Position numbers and translations under genes: made by a program | Notes under the pieces: model-generated | What the model saw: only the letters and a program-made list of their open reading frames with translations | Database searches by the model: none | What the model was told of the DNA's origin: nothing | Shown here: positions 10,378-25,789 of the stretch, piece after piece | How positions within the stretch are numbered: position 1 is the stretch's first letter | Layout: each line of letters opens with the position of its first letter | Source: Gymnopus androsaceus JB14 | Taxonomy: Eukaryota > Basidiomycota > Agaricomycetes > Agaricales > Omphalotaceae | NCBI GenBank assembly: GCA_009733575.1 | Contig: ML769397.1 | Location: 372,001-436,000, forward strand | Length of the DNA stretch: 64,000 bases | Direction: 5' to 3'

Positions 10378-12649
10378 CTTTTATATTGAATGGGAATGGA
10401 TATGGAATAATGTCTGGTAAAAGTAGGATAGTAACACAGGATAAGTAAGGATGTAGGGTTCGGAGTAGACTTGAACCCATTGCGATTCTCAAAATGGGAA
10501 GTTAGTTGCACCTAGTTCTTCGGACTTTTTGGCTGGCTTGAGCACAGACGACAATGTACACCGAAAGTTTTTTCCGCGATGAAGTGTTGTTAGATTTTCT
10601 TTGGCAGTGATACGTTTTCCTTCCTTTCTGAACGCGACGGCACCGCACAAGGATCAAGGATACTTCTCTCTGGGCATACAGTTAATATTCAATTCCACTG
10701 TTCGGATGTCTCCGTAATGGAACAGTGTGAAAGATTCGTTCAATTTCACAGGAAGGCCTTGCTCAGATGCAAGTTCCCAGATACTATCTTGAAAGCAATG
10801 TACTTTCGGATTCTTGTCGTTGTTCCTGGACGGGCGAGGATGGCCTCCGATTCTTGTAGCATCACGGTTCTTGAAGATGGCCGTAAGCTGTACGGTGACC
10901 CCTCAAACTTCTGCTCTTATTCTTGTGCTGATGGACATGAGCTTGGAGCACAGAAGGTGCTTGTTTGCTACATAATTTGTACCTCCATTTCGACCAAAAT
11001 CATGATTTTGGGGGTCTACCATAGAAGTCAATTGCAGAGATATGATCATACCGGAAGAATTGTATCAACGACGGATATCTTTGGACATGGGCAAGTTCGC
11101 CCGCTCACACCATCGAATTCATAGTCCCATCTCTTTGAAACAAGTTTCAGTCATTCCGGCCTACTATCTGTAACGCGCAATCATATACATGTCGAAATAC
11201 TTTTCACCAAAAACCTACACAATCTTTGAATCAGCAAGCATCAAGTAAATACGAAACATCTCGAATGACGCAGAGCCAATGCCCACGCAGCCTCATCCGA
11301 GTCCTTCCGCGAGCCAAGATCTCAAGAACGTGCAAAGGTTTTTGAAAGATAGATATTGTTTGTGGAAGCACTGTAACTGATCTCCGATAATTAGAGATAT
11401 ATCCCGAGGGTCCTATAGAATGTGCACAGGCTGATGTAGCCGATCCGATGGAATAATAAGTCGAGGACCCCCAACACCAACGCCAACGATTGTGTTGAAC
11501 TGGAGCAGATAAGTACTTACTTTTGGATTCAAGACAGAAACCATATCATTTTATGAATTCAATTTGTTGACGGACCTGGGTAGCCTAACGTTCTAGAGAA
11601 GTTCACTTGCGGACGCTGATGAGCTGCGGTTGACATACAGGTATGAGTGACATTGAGCATTCATGCAAGATGAATTATTCAGGAGTAACTAGGCTCGAAT
11701 AATTGAACAAAGGAAGGGGAATGGAAAGATGGTCCCTACAAAAAAAACTAGCAAACTGAGTTGATGAGCGAGCTAGAAGAGATATCAATGTTGGAAGGCA
11801 CATAGATGGAAAAAGCAAAAAAAAAAAAAACTTAGTACCTCGTTTTCTGCAACCCGAGCGGCTGAGATCATAGAAGAATTTCAGGACGTAGATGAACGAA
11901 TCGCTGAAGTAGTCGACGTCAGAAGGAACAATCTGAGAGATAGTCAGAGACGAGGAAAGAGGAAACGTCGCTCGACCATTCAAGCTGAATAACATTCAAC
12001 AGCTTTGAGGCCAATGGAGCTCTGCGCCACAGGAGCAGTTCTGGCAGCTGCGCGATGAGCAGATCGCTCGAGGCCGGAAGTAATAAAGATCAACCGTGAG
12101 TCTATGCTTACCTATACTCATCTACCTTCTACTGTTCGTCTCGTCTCGCATAATTGTGCTGAATCCTGTAGGGCTCGGCCGCCAAACGGGGATGTCGCAT
12201 GCTGCATTACGCCGCCGAGCGCTCTGATTGATGTCGGTGCTTGTCGGTGATAATTTGGCTCTAATTGGATATTGTACCTTTTCTTTACCTTTATCACAAC
12301 CTCAGCTTACCACAGAGGTATTTCAGCTTTTGGTGGTCTTAGCTCCGTCATGGATAGCTATGGGATCGACTTCTGACTCTGAGGAGAAGTGCGGAGCAGT
12401 CAGGAGGATGCCAAGTCTTAGTTTCCGGATTACCAAGTTTGGTTATCTATGTTTGACATGACGGATTTGGCGCTCATCTCTCCGCTTTTTGACCATTCGC
12501 CTCCATCACGCTTACTGTGAGACCTGCGTTGTTTCTCCTGCATTGCATTTGGCTAAACTAGGCTAATGTCTTTCGTTACTTCCGTACAGGCGTCTCAAAA
12601 GTTTGCAGAAATAGATTCCGCTCGGCCTTTTAGGCCCTCCACGCTCGTT
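10378..12649. other. Intergenic region, no supported gene
   Basis: About 2.3 kb. A 135-residue open frame at 10717-11124 has no recognisable domain or partner exons. Poly-A tracts occur near 11739 and 11817. Nothing here supports a gene. Confidence 0.45.
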
Positions 12650-14472
12650 ATGTTCAATCTGGATACCCGAACTATTTTTTTTCGTTTCGTCTTCTTCCTC
12701 ATTACTATGAGCGCCCTTAGAAGTGTCGATTCGAGGTGCGTTAATCTTCTTAGCTTTTTTCACCGAGATTTATCCTTATCTTTTAGGCATAACTCTCGCC
12801 AATCGAGTTGCTTTGCAGTAGACCCAACCAACACGCTCACGGATCGTTTAAACATTGCTTTGAACTCTTCAACCAACGGATATGTCCTTTCTTTATGTCC
12901 CAACACCGAATATCCCGTCGAAGCACCCATTATGTTCGCTTTTCCTGACCAAGAGATTAGCACAGAAGGCTACCCGACCGACGACTCGAGAGCTACCATC
13001 CTTATCAATGGCGCGCTGGCCAACGACGGCTCTGGGCAGACTACGGCTGTTGATGGAACCTGTGTCGCCTCTGCCCCTGGCAGTTGTGACGGAGTGAAGC
13101 TGCGTAACGTTCAGGTGCGATATAACTGACAAGATTTTGCTGTCAGCTAACATTCTGTCTTTCAAATGATAGATTAATGGCGCGCGCAATGGTGGCTCAC
13201 CTGTCACTGGCGGCGGTAATGTGGAAATGGGCGGCTCTAACGCCAACCAATTGGTTGAATATGTCAGGTCTTACAATCCCAGAGGTTGGACGTGTATGCA
13301 TATCGACGAAGGCGCCCTCAGCTGCAATAATATCACAGTCCAGAACAACGATGTTGGACCTTGCGGGACTGATAATTTCCAGGAATGGGCTGACGGACTC
13401 AGTATCAGTTGTCAGAATGCTATCGTGAGGAATAACATGGTCAAACCCGTTTGGATTACTCTTCTTCGCACCAACTTACTTGAACCGTCTTTTAGGTCGA
13501 GAATCCAACTGATGGAGGTATCGTCCTTTTTGGCGCTCCCGGTACTCAAGTGTACAACAACACTATCTGGGTCGTCAATGTAGGTCTTCCTAAGTAATGA
13601 TTTACGTGCTCAAAGCTGATCTCCCCTGAAGCAAACTCTCTTAGGTGGGATCAACATGGTAGACTACGAGCCTTGGAGTGGTAATTATACCAATACCGTC
13701 GTTTACAAGTAAGTGTCGTCTCGGCTCAGAATTCATAACAATCTAATGTCATATACAGTAACACCATTCTAGGAGGTTTCTCCAACGAGGTGGAATTGGC
13801 TAACGAAACCGATGGCACAAACTCGAACGATGTCATTATCAAGTAAGTGAAAGCTGCTACTTGCAGTACATTCATCGAATTGAGCTTTTGTCACTAGGCT
13901 TGGGATTGCTATTGGCCCTCGTACTTGGTTTGGCGACGAATACGGGAACAATGTCAGTCTATCCGGGACTGTCCACGACAATATGTTCTCCGGTGCTTTT
14001 AGCTACGCCATTGGCATGTCCTCCGCCAAGAATTTCACTGTCGAAAATAATATACTTCTCGAAAACGCCACCTTCATTGGCCTGCGGGGGCCCAACTGCA
14101 GTTCTGATGATACGACACCCAATCCTGCGGCGTTTGTCATTGACCAGAGTACAGTCTCCGCTTCGACGACTCAGAGCAACTTTACTTCCATTCAAGGATG
14201 GTAATGCTTTGACTTGTGTTGAACCGCCAGATGGCGGAGATTTTTGGCCGTTTGGCGGTAATCCCTCCAATCCCTCCACGTCATCCACACCATCATCGTC
14301 TTCGGGAAGTCATTCTTCTGCTGGTTCAACGGCTGGTATTGTCGTTGGTGTTATCTTTGGTTTGTTGTTTGTTGCGGTTTCAGCATACTTTATTCGTAAG
14401 TGGGCAATGAGACGTGCCGAGTCTCAAAGGCTGTTTAATGCCTCTCGGAGATCCAAGTATATAAAGACTTGA
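12650..14472 (+). CDS. Secreted/membrane-anchored parallel beta-helix (pectin-lyase-fold) protein, one frame break
   Basis: Cell-surface protein of unknown substrate. Exons: 12650-12735, 12787-13114, 13173-13439, 13496-13579, 13632-13708, 13759-13842 and 13898-14472. The ATG at 12650 is chosen because it gives a signal peptide (IFFRFVFFLITMSAL). The body has repeated NNT/NNI/NNM turns (CNNITVQNND, IVRNNMV, VYNNTIW, VYNNTILGG, VENNILLEN), typical of right-handed beta helices, with many N-glycosylation sites. After DGNALTCVEPPDGGDFWPFG comes a Ser/Pro stalk, a transmembrane helix (GIVVGVIFGLLFVAVSAYF) and a short basic tail. The exon sum is one base over a multiple of three, and the frame changes at about 14198-14203. 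A 43-base intron (14156-14198) is a less likely alternative. No catalytic residues identified. Confidence 0.7.
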
Positions 14473-14807
14473 ACAATTATTTACTATTCCTGGTTTTTGT
14501 AAGATTTATTTTTCCCTTCCCCTCGGTGTTGATTGTACATTGCTAGCTGCCATCTATTATCCTTCATCTACAGTACCACTTAGACAAAATACATTACTTG
14601 CCTTCTTCCTGCATGAGCTAGAGTCTGCAGGTTCGGCGTTCAACTTCAAATTTTTCGAGCCTGCAGGACTGGCAAGGTCAAGTCACGTGTGGCGTCCTTT
14701 CGGCCCGAGCGCCATTGCGTGAGCAATTGAATCGGTTCTTTATTCGTTTCTTCTCTTACACATTCATCCATCTTCGACTTGGGCTCCTTGCAAGAACGAG
14801 GAACAAT
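14473..14807. other. Intergenic spacer
   Basis: 3' UTR of the beta-helix gene and promoter of the poly(A) polymerase gene. A pyrimidine-rich stretch with a TTCTTCTCTTACACATTC-like run precedes the start codon. No gene seen. Confidence 0.5.
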
Positions 14808-17462
<2,655 letters not shown>

Positions 17463-17973
17463 AACCAAGATAGACATCCTCGTACTCCACTGTCGGTTGG
17501 CTTTTATGGCGTGTGTTTCATGCAGAGCTTGTTATTTCCAAAACCTTTTCTTGTGTTCAATTGGTTCATTCATCCGTTCGTTTTACAGGAACTATGGTGC
17601 GACTGATGTCTATAATTTTCGTCATACTCATACGGTATCTGGTGTTCAAAACAACTGAAGCACGAATGATCACATATTGATTTTTACCTTTCTCTGCTTC
17701 TTTCTGGTCTTTCTCTTTTTTAAATCTTTCTCCGCCCATTCTAATATCAACTCTCTCCGCATAATGTATCTCTTGACACTACCATGAATACATGTATCAT
17801 ACTCACGAATAGCTACCAATAAAATTAACTGCATCTCTGAAGTAAAACTGCTGAAATTTTATAAGATCTTGGTTTCAATGAGTGGAGTGAAATAAGCAGA
17901 AGTAGCAAATGTAGGATACATTAGTCTCGAGGTCGGAGCTGACGAGAACGAAAAAGTAGTGCGGGTAGGGAGG
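17463..17973. other. Convergent intergenic region
   Basis: Between the poly(A) polymerase stop and the MGM101 stop, so it holds two facing 3' UTRs. It is AT-rich, with an AATAAA-like aataaaatt at about 17818. No gene seen. Confidence 0.5.
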
Positions 17974-18937
17974 TTACTCCTGGTAAGGATAGCTAAACTT
18001 CGGCTGGTCTTTACGGCGATACAACTTTTTCCTGTAAGATGGGAGATATTAGAACTGGATGCGTTAGAGGAGAGAATCCATACTTTTTCTTGGTAGGTAG
18101 ATGCTCTGCAAATACTTCTACGCAGAATTTTGCCTTGAATTCGCGAATGAAACGAGGGTCCCTGCAGAAAAAGACATGAGGAGTCGGTTATTCCACCTGT
18201 CCTTGTTACATACCAGAGCTCGCTCGCAATACCAAGGTCCTTGCAACACCTCATAAGAGCATTACTTTTGCACGATTCCGTAGCAGTTGGAATACCAGAA
18301 GGGTCAAAATATTCTTGCTCGCCTCGAGCTATGGCTACCAACCTACGTGATGAGTGTAAGCTGGCGCGTTCAAGTGCTGCGATTCAATCTACTCACCGAC
18401 CCTGGCACACAAGAGCATACTCTCTGCTAACCACCTTTGGTCCAACGTTTGTTTCTGTACGTGGAGCGAGACCCCAACCTCCAGGACCAAAAGCCTTGTT
18501 CAGAATACGGCGATATTTGATTTCAGGCAGATATATCATTCCATCTAGATTATTTCAAGATTAAGATGAGAGTACTAAGACATATTCATGCGCGTACCAG
18601 GCTTTATTTCAATGTCCAAAGGCTCTACCGGTGCCATGAGAACGTCTGCGATTTCTTTCGAGAAAGCTTGTTCAGAAAGCCCATGGTAGCTTTTCGACCA
18701 GTTTCTCCCTTGGTCTTCTGGCTCTGAGAGGCCGCTTGGTGGAGGTACCTCTGACGCTACCTTGAGCTCTTCTGAGACCTTTTTCACTGCTTCAGAGGCG
18801 GGTGTAGCTTCGGTGGCGTAACCATCTCTCTGTATACGAGGGAAACGATAGAGCGAAGAAGGAGTTCCAGCGGTGGTTCGAGTGCTTGTCCGTATAGCTA
18901 CTCGAGCTGTAGACAGCAATCGGCTCGCGACGTTCAT
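17974..18937 (-). CDS. MGM101: Mitochondrial genome maintenance protein Mgm101
   Basis: Single-strand annealing (Rad52-like) protein needed for recombination and repair of mitochondrial DNA. Exons 18598-18937, 18397-18544, 18214-18342, 18084-18161 and 17974-18031 give an unbroken 250-residue protein. The N-terminus is rich in Arg, Ser and Thr without acidic residues ([19 protein letters not shown]), a typical mitochondrial presequence. The conserved core follows: [85 protein letters not shown], with a basic tail [16 protein letters not shown]. The start at 18937 is preferred over an upstream in-frame ATG at 19009 because it begins directly with the presequence. Confidence 0.96.
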
Positions 18938-19830
18938 CTGGAGAAGAAACAAGTTCAAAAAAAGCGAATGACTCATGAAATCATGTGAGTCTGATGCGCC
19001 TCGCGCCATCCCGACGCGCCGCAGTCGCGTCGAATATTAGAGATGCGACCTGAGAGAGATAAGTAGTACCTGACCAGCTTTGGGTATACTGTGTATACTA
19101 CCAAAACTACCAATCACCTCGGTTGCGGCACCACCCTCCTCGGCGAACATAAGCACTCAACTCATCTAGATCGATTCAGAAACCGATATTAACTTTGCGT
19201 TAGTGTTTCAAGCTAAGCCCTTTCCGAGCTCTACGTAGTTTGGAAATCGGGGGAAAGTTTAGTGGCTAACAGCGAGCCTGTTCGAGTATATTCGTGTGTA
19301 CCAAAGTCCTCTAAGAGGCCGATAGCCACTACAACGGTCAAAAAAAGCATACTGTTGATAGTAGTATAGGTATAGATATTATGATTGAAAGCACAAAAAG
19401 TACCGATCTGTAACAAACTCGTCTAGAGATTGGAAACAAGGTGCATCCTTCTCTCTACACAGCCATTGAACGAAGACTTCTCCAATGTCAACCAAATCTT
19501 CGCTACAAACTCCCATGATGTGGAGAGTCAAGTAGGGCAAAAAGAGATTATTATCGCGATGGCCGGGGTCTCTCCTCATCTCGAGATCCTATCATGAAGA
19601 TATGGGATGCATCATCTCGAATGATGCATCTTGAAAGGTAGTTCCTGTTGAACTTCGTAGATCTATCTTTATTCGACATAGACCCGGTCATGGGATCTGC
19701 GCAACGTTTGCAACCTGTCTGTCTTTGGGAAATCGCATGAAAACGAAGTATGGGCGCGAAATACTTACACAAACTAGCAGGATTGATTCAGTTTAACCTT
19801 GGCGGGCGGCGAGTGAGCGAAATTAGTTCT
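18938..19830. other. Intergenic region
   Basis: MGM101 promoter and 3' side of the next minus-strand gene. Small open frames at 19379-19579 and 19551-19772 have no recognisable product. A gatgcatcatctcgaatgatgcatc near-palindrome lies at about 19605-19631. Confidence 0.4.
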
Positions 19831-20860
19831 TCACTGTCCGGCAGAGTCCGCAAACTCTTTACGCGCAGAACGAGCATACTCGGCCGCAGGAGATGATGAA
19901 GGTCCGTATCCACTCTCCAACTCTCGAATTTCTACATCTGATTCAGGGGCAGGAGCAGAATCTGTTCCCGATCTCCTCAGCCAAATGCGGGAAGCATAGG
20001 ACAAGCCTCTTGCAGTTAATCTTGTTCCAATCCATTGCGCTAGTGAAACGCCGGGAACTAAGCCCATGACGTCCTTGACATCCCAGAAATCTCTGTGGTG
20101 GGTTATGCGGCCTTGTTCGTTGAACGACAATCGGGTGATGATACGGAGTTTGAGATGGAACGGAGAAGGAACAGTTAGAGAGGTTCCAGGTATCGGTAAA
20201 GAGGGATGGATAGGATGGGAAGGATAATATTGAGATGTAGGACTCGAAGAAGGCGAGAGGGATTCAGTAGAGTGACTGAATCGAGCTGGAGTACCAGTAT
20301 CTCTGTGTAGGTCAGGAAACACAAGGACATTGAGTGTGTGTTCGACGATGGTTTTTCGATGGCCATCTGTTATAGAGTGGTTAGGAAAGTATGTAGAGAA
20401 GGAAGACTTGGGTTATTACCGAAGCTCTCGCTTTCACTAATGTCGTCAATGTCTGTCCAAGCTCTAAGCGCATGGATCCAAGGACTATGTAGATGATCCG
20501 GGACTCGTAGACGGAAGAAAGAATATATGACCGCCAATGGACGAGGTACATTAACCACAGTTAATTGACCAGAAAGTCGTAGAATGTCAGCAAGCATGGC
20601 TCTGGAAGTTGTGGTGACCAGGGGATTCTCGTATCTAGAAGCTAGAATTATTATTTGAGAAACATATAAGAAGCTGAGCTTACACTGGAAAGAAAACAAT
20701 TAGCTTTTCCTACAGTATCTGTATTGACAACTCACTAGCGCTTGCTTCGTAAAATCGTTCAATGGCATCGTACGATGTATGATTTTCTCCGTAAACACTT
20801 TGGCAGATTTCTAGAGCAGTTGCGTGAAGAGAAAGAGAAACCACTGATAGCGTTTTGAAT
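19831..20860 (-). CDS. NTF2/SnoaL-like domain protein (fungal, uncharacterised)
   Basis: Uncharacterised fungal protein with an NTF2-like fold expected from its pattern. Exons visible are 20634-20420 and 20366-19831, preceded by an exon ending near 20729 that encodes ALEICQSVYGENHTSYDAIERFYEASA. Conserved blocks include YENPLVTTTSRAMLADI, PRPLAVIYSFFRLRVP, ISESESFDGHRKTIVEHTLN and the NTF2-like end HHRDFWDVKDVMGLVPG, then an amphipathic tail. The donor at 20728 (GT at 20727-20728) with the acceptor at 20635 keeps the frame (SELYENPL). The start codon is unresolved: the 5' exon has no in-frame ATG before a stop at about 20880, so a further upstream exon probably exists. Function unknown. Confidence 0.65.
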
Positions 20861-20899
20861 TACTGTCCACGTCGAGGTCCATGTTAAGCTGTCAAATAG

Positions 20900-23800
20900 G
20901 CGCTCGTCATCGTCATATACATATTAGCGCCGCTTTCGCGCTCATTAACATGTGCTCTCATGAGCTCGTATTCCAATCCTGCGTCTGACAATCCACAACC
21001 AAATATGTGATAATGGCTTCTTCTCCGAATTCCTTCATGGAAATATTGAGTATCGGAAACCTAGCTTACAGGTTTCAACCGTATTCGCGTCGTCTTACTT
21101 GCTTTGGAATCCTAAGCCCCAGGATTTGGCTAGGCTAGCGAATGGAGCTACTCCATGGCACACACAGTCGGGGCGTTCCCATCTATAAGGATGGTCTATT
21201 CCATATCGATGAAACATGGCAGTGGAAGAGCGGGCACATTAATTCGTAAACGTTCTTTAGAGTCCGTAGTGAGTAATCCTTTGCTACATTCCGTAAATCC
21301 CTAGCTGTTATTGATTTCATTTTCCATCGATAAAACAGTTTCAGACTAACGTCGTTCGTTCTGGCGCATAGCCTCTCTGCTAAAGAAAGGTTTGGATAGC
21401 TGTCCGAAATCGAAATCTGCAGAAATCTGCGCGTCAAGTTGCCAATAATAATGCTGTGGAATATTTATCCACTCCGAGATGGTCGTGTCTCGCCAAATTT
21501 CCATGTCATTCTAACTCGGCATTTTTGAAAACGTTCAAGACTTACCCAAAAATAATTAATACCTGTGATGAACATGTTATCATTCTTCTTCTGGTACAGC
21601 CCTCTTCAGTCGTACTCGATCGGCTAACATCCATCCAGAATTACTTAGCGCATTTTTGTGCAGATCATGTAGTGCAATGACTGTAACATCCGCTACTGGA
21701 CTGTTGTTGAATCTAGCTCCAAAGCGTTAACTTTTAGCTTTCATAGCTTGCGGAGTCTTATCGCCGTTCCGCTCCAGGAGACCTATTGCGAAAGCAGTAA
21801 TACTAGTACTAGTAGCGTGCGCAGTGAATTTGAAATATGCTTCTTGTTCTCGCTGAATTGACAAACCCCTAGGAACTCCTATGAGAAGAGAATGCTCGGC
21901 TTGAGCCAGAGCTTCTCGTTATCTCGGAAAGAAACAGGAACTATGTAACAGGAACTATGTACTCTCGGCCTTTTCTTACTCCCGCTCCTTCCGCACCTCG
22001 ACTCAGAATGTTGCATTGTGCGAAGTTAGGGTGACAAACCTTGCTCTTCTTCAACGACAGTCCCTGGGTTTCCACCATATAGGACTGCCTTATCACGTCG
22101 TCATTTCAATGGAGCTCACTACTATTGGCATTGAGAAGCCTAATTGCCTCTTTAGCCAGCGTCTCGGTCTACAACCTTCCACGGACTTTCCGTCATGTGC
22201 CTACTGTCTACCGATTCATTTTGAATACATTGACTAGCCTTGACTACAACAGTCACTGTTCGCGACCCTCTCTCCGGCGTCGTCTCTTCCTATCTTCCGC
22301 GAGAGACCCGTGCCACAAAGCTGTCCTAATTTGGCTCTAGGGGACTGAACGCCCTGTGACGAGTGTTACTTTTTTTTGCACATATATCCTCATATGTCAC
22401 CGCTGTAATGACACGGCGCCCAGAGACTGCTACTTGCTTCTTCCTGGGCGGACCCGCGGGGGATAAGGGACACCCTCGGGAGAGCTGAGCGTCTTGCCTT
22501 GTCATGAGAAGCATGAAAAATGACTCAAGGAATGCCACCAAATGTTGCGTTTTGGTTGTCACTGCTTTGACAGACAACTTTCCAGAGTTCTATTCAAGAG
22601 CTCAGCTAGTCGGCCTTTACTTGCCCAATTCAAGCTGAATGTAGCCAGCTTCCAGCTACTATTCCAGTCATTTTTCGATGCAATCTTGGTTTCGCGGAAA
22701 TCTCGGCTTTTTTTTAATAAACGCTTAATAAACGCTTTTTCCATCCCTACAACGTTTGGGCATACAGCATACTACTATGGATTATCTATGCTGTTTTGAA
22801 GGGGTATGTCCTCCCGGAAAACGAATTCTAGAAGGTAATGCTTGGTTATTTCCGTCTTTACATATATGCTCAGGGCTCAGCTATCCCCGATGAGCGATGT
22901 CGCTGTTGCTCTAGCGTTCATGACCCTCGGCGTCGTCGCGCCGTGTAGCTGTATCGTATTACGATAGGTCCATTGGTTTGTGGAGCATGCAGCCTACTAA
23001 AACCGATCTACTTATTTGCTTGTGCACAATTGCAGGAAAGCGCGCCTCGAGGTTGCTTAAACCTTTTGCGGAGTTTAATGCAACCCGGATCCTCAAGTTC
23101 AAGTTCAAGTCAAGAGCCTACATTTGAGCGAATTCCGGTATAGCTCGGTAGTAGGACGGAGTCGGAGTATACGTGCATACTGCACCGGGTCTTGTGTATT
23201 TCTCATGCGCGGAGGTTGTATACAGCATTGCGCATATGGGTCTCCGTCGCATTCCCCTGAAATGAAGTATCCCTGGTTCTATTCAGGTTCGTCCATTGTG
23301 GATAAGGAGTCCCACATAGATTGGACCCAGAAAGGTCCCTACTCACAAAGTCGGTATCTAGATAATTAATATAGGCTGCTCAGCGCTCATCAACGGGCGC
23401 CGCGCTCAGGTAATGAGGTAACTTACAAGTACTGAATAATGGTCTGGACCAGGACTGATCGTGTATGTAGTCTTCAAGCTTCAAGTCGTCTTTTCATGAA
23501 GATTTACGGCACAGTTTTTACGGACACACCCCACTGAGACACGCCGTAATTTTCATGTGCGTAGAATTCTCGCGAATGGACTGGAATAAAGTAATAAATA
23601 TTTCTCGAATCTACCAAGTGCTTACATCACCTCAGGTCCCAAGGAATGTGTGAATAAGATACAGAAATATTATTCAGGACCACAAAGATGGATTTGGGGC
23701 TGCTCATACCACGTATGTCGTTCTCAATATCTCTTCATTCTGGAAACTGACCCCTAAACCCCGCTGAGGACTTGTCATGAGCCGATTGCGCTGGGGAATG

Positions 23801-24079
23801 AGCTAAAGAGCTCAGGGCTGAGGGGATCACAGCGACAAGGTTCACCAGATTTCTCGGGAGTCGGGAGTGCTAGGACTAGCGGAGGCGGGGGCGGAGGTAG
23901 TAGCCTGGTACCTAATCGTTGAAACTACGAGGCTAGGGCGACCCTTCGCAGTGCCGAGGACAGTGGGCAGTGACTGCTTACTTCCGACTAAGACTCAGAA
24001 CCATCAGTAGTTTTTTCGCTTCAATTTTCCAGACTTCTGCATGTTATGAAGTACTGTAAATAAATACATCTATCTTGAC
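20900..24079. other. 3.2-kb region without supported genes
   Basis: I read both strands and find only short frames without domains or coherent splice signals. A tandem acaggaactatgta pair occurs at about 21940-21962 and a caagttcaagttcaagt run at 23095-23111. The upstream part may include the missing 5' exon of the NTF2-like gene. Confidence 0.4.
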
Positions 24080-24852
24080 TTACACAAACACCTCATCATT
24101 AATAGTATTATAAAGATGCACTACTGGTGGGCCCAGAGTGGTTAGAGCCCCAATTCCGAAAACACCCGGGTAAACCATTCCTGCACATTTTGTGGGGTAT
24201 TCACATTCCCCACCCAAATAACCTGGAGTATTTTTCACCGTAAAGGTAAACATCCACATCCAACCCTGGCAGATGTTGGTGAAATCAAAAGTGGGTGTAC
24301 CTTCAAGTTGAAGGTCTTCTTCAGCGAAAAAGAAGAATGCTTTTACCAACTCCTCTGCTTCGATTCGTTTTTCGGGATTGCACGGTGCAGCATCCTCGTT
24401 GGAGGCAAAGGTGATTAAAATTTCCGATTTAGTGTCGGGGGCATCGCATATTGCTTTGGTCAAGGAGTGTGAGTCTTGCATCATGCCCTATTCCAGGTAG
24501 TGAGATCAATTTATTCGTGAATGCCTAAAGGGAGCGTCCCTACAACTGGTAAGCAAGTAGCATCATCTCGGCGCAATCTATCGCTGCCAAGTCCCTCAGA
24601 CTCTCTCTCGCGTACATCATCAGCGGTGGTGAAGGCGGTCATTGGGATTTGAGTTTCCGAAAGGTATTGAAGAGGTTGACCGTCATGGACATCGCCGTCT
24701 CCCATGAGAAGCGTGTCCTGACGGTGCGAGGGTAATGTTAATGTGTATTGTGTATACATAGCTTACAAGATGTCACTCACATTGAACGCTATCGTAGTAG
24801 ATGCATTGGAGATGACACAGAGGGCTGCAGCACATAAATAGCTAAAACGCAT
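24080..24852 (-). CDS. Small secreted protein (copy 1 of a duplicated pair)
   Basis: Not recognised. Exons 24781-24852, 24544-24717 and 24080-24487 give 217 residues. Exon 1 encodes exactly a 24-residue signal peptide (MRFSYLCAAALCVIS...), so the product is probably secreted. The mature part has MGDGDVHDGQPLQYLSET, a conserved CQGWMWMFTFTVKNTPGYLG block and CAGMVYPGVFGIGAL, with cysteines that could pair. Both introns are GT-AG (63 and 56 bases). The gene is transcribed away from the SnoaL-like gene that starts 177 bp upstream. A decayed copy of both lies at 25.8-26.8 kb. A further short 3' exon is possible because the stop abuts a GT (gtgtaagt). Confidence 0.55.
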
Positions 24853-25029
24853 GTTTTTTGAAGTTGGATTGTGGATGTTGAGGTGAAAGCTGCAGCAGGG
24901 CTATGTGGAGGTTTCGAATTCAGACGGGATTGTGGCGTGTATTTGCTTATCTTATCAATTATCAATCCTAGCGAGTCATAACCCCGCGTTTCGAATTTCT
25001 CAGCCTCGTTTCTGCTCTCCACATCGACC
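24853..25029. promoter_or_regulatory. Bidirectional promoter of the secreted/SnoaL pair
   Basis: 177 bp between two divergent start codons. The string gctatgtggaggttt (24900-24914) also occurs in the equivalent spacer of the duplicated pair (26534-26548), and both spacers carry cttatctta-type runs. This is the best candidate for a shared control element. Confidence 0.45.
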
Positions 25030-25422
25030 ATGGATTCTTCTGCTCTTGAAGCCCATTATCGGCGCTACATCAGCTATCTCAATGACCGAAAGACACACGA
25101 TCTCGGTGACTTTGCCCATGAGCAGTTAACCTACAATGGCAAATCCATGACTCGAGTTGACTACCAGAATTACATCGCAGAATCCATTGCCTCCATTCCT
25201 GACCTCTACTTCGACGTGCAGCATCTTCTTGTCAGCGACAATCAAGTCGCAAGCAGGATCAAATTTGACTGTACTCCTGTTAAAGAGTTCCGCGGGTATT
25301 CACCCAACGGAAAGAAGATTTCCTTTGTGGAACATGTTTTCTATCGGTTCCAGGATGGGAAGATTCGCGAAGTATGGTCGTTGTTAGATGATTCCGCGAT
25401 TGCTGCTCAGATGGGTTCTTGA
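25030..25422 (+). CDS. SnoaL-like (NTF2-fold) protein
   Basis: Intronless 130-residue protein of the SnoaL/ester-cyclase-like superfamily. Members are small cone-shaped alpha/beta barrels acting as polyketide cyclases, isomerases or binding proteins. Visible features: N-terminal helix LEAHYRRYISYLNDRKTHDLGDF, LTYNGKSMTRVDYQNYIAE, central strands LYFDVQHLLVSDNQVASRIKF, GKKISFVEHVFYRFQDGKI and the closing REVWSLLDDSAIAAQMG, typical of the family (IxExWxxxD). No signal peptide, so it is probably cytosolic, unlike its divergent neighbour. Substrate unknown. A truncated copy lies at 26615. Confidence 0.75.
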   Translation: MDSSALEAHYRRYISYLNDRKTHDLGDFAHEQLTYNGKSMTRVDYQNYIAESIASIPDLYFDVQHLLVSDNQVASRIKFDCTPVKEFRGYSPNGKKISFVEHVFYRFQDGKIREVWSLLDDSAIAAQMGS

Positions 25423-25789
25423 AGAACTGGAGAAGTCTAATGTGGGTACTCTGTCGGCGTACAAATGGAGAATATCTTCTGACACTCATCGATTTAGAGG
25501 ACGGAGCCACACCGAAGTCTGACACATATTCCAAGCGTAATTTCTTTGAATTAGGATTATATTCATCTACTTGGTCTGCTGTAGAGTTTTCCTCTAACAC
25601 CACCGTGCGCAACTTTAACTTGTTGTAGTCATATATTGTGAAGCAAATGAGAGAAAGAATGCCCATCATAGTACTAGTATCCTCTCGAACTCTGGAACTA
25701 AAATCAATTGACTTAGTTTGAAGGTGCTTCATATTAACGAGAACAGAAAACTTGATGGTCAACATTCAGTGCTTGAACCAAGTTGTTAT

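Noticed and set aside
10455..10505. Minus-strand string gggttcaagt resembling a tRNA B box
   Set aside because: The flanking bases do not form a T stem or an acceptor stem, and no A box lies at a fitting distance.
10717..11124. 135-codon plus-strand frame
   Set aside because: No domain, no splice partner, and an unusual composition. Described only within the intergenic entry.
13959..14288. Minus-strand frame opposite the beta-helix gene
   Set aside because: Antisense shadow of a well-supported exon.
20641..20730. One-base micro-exon in the NTF2-like gene
   Set aside because: A donor 9 bases downstream gives an ordinary in-frame junction, so no micro-exon is needed.
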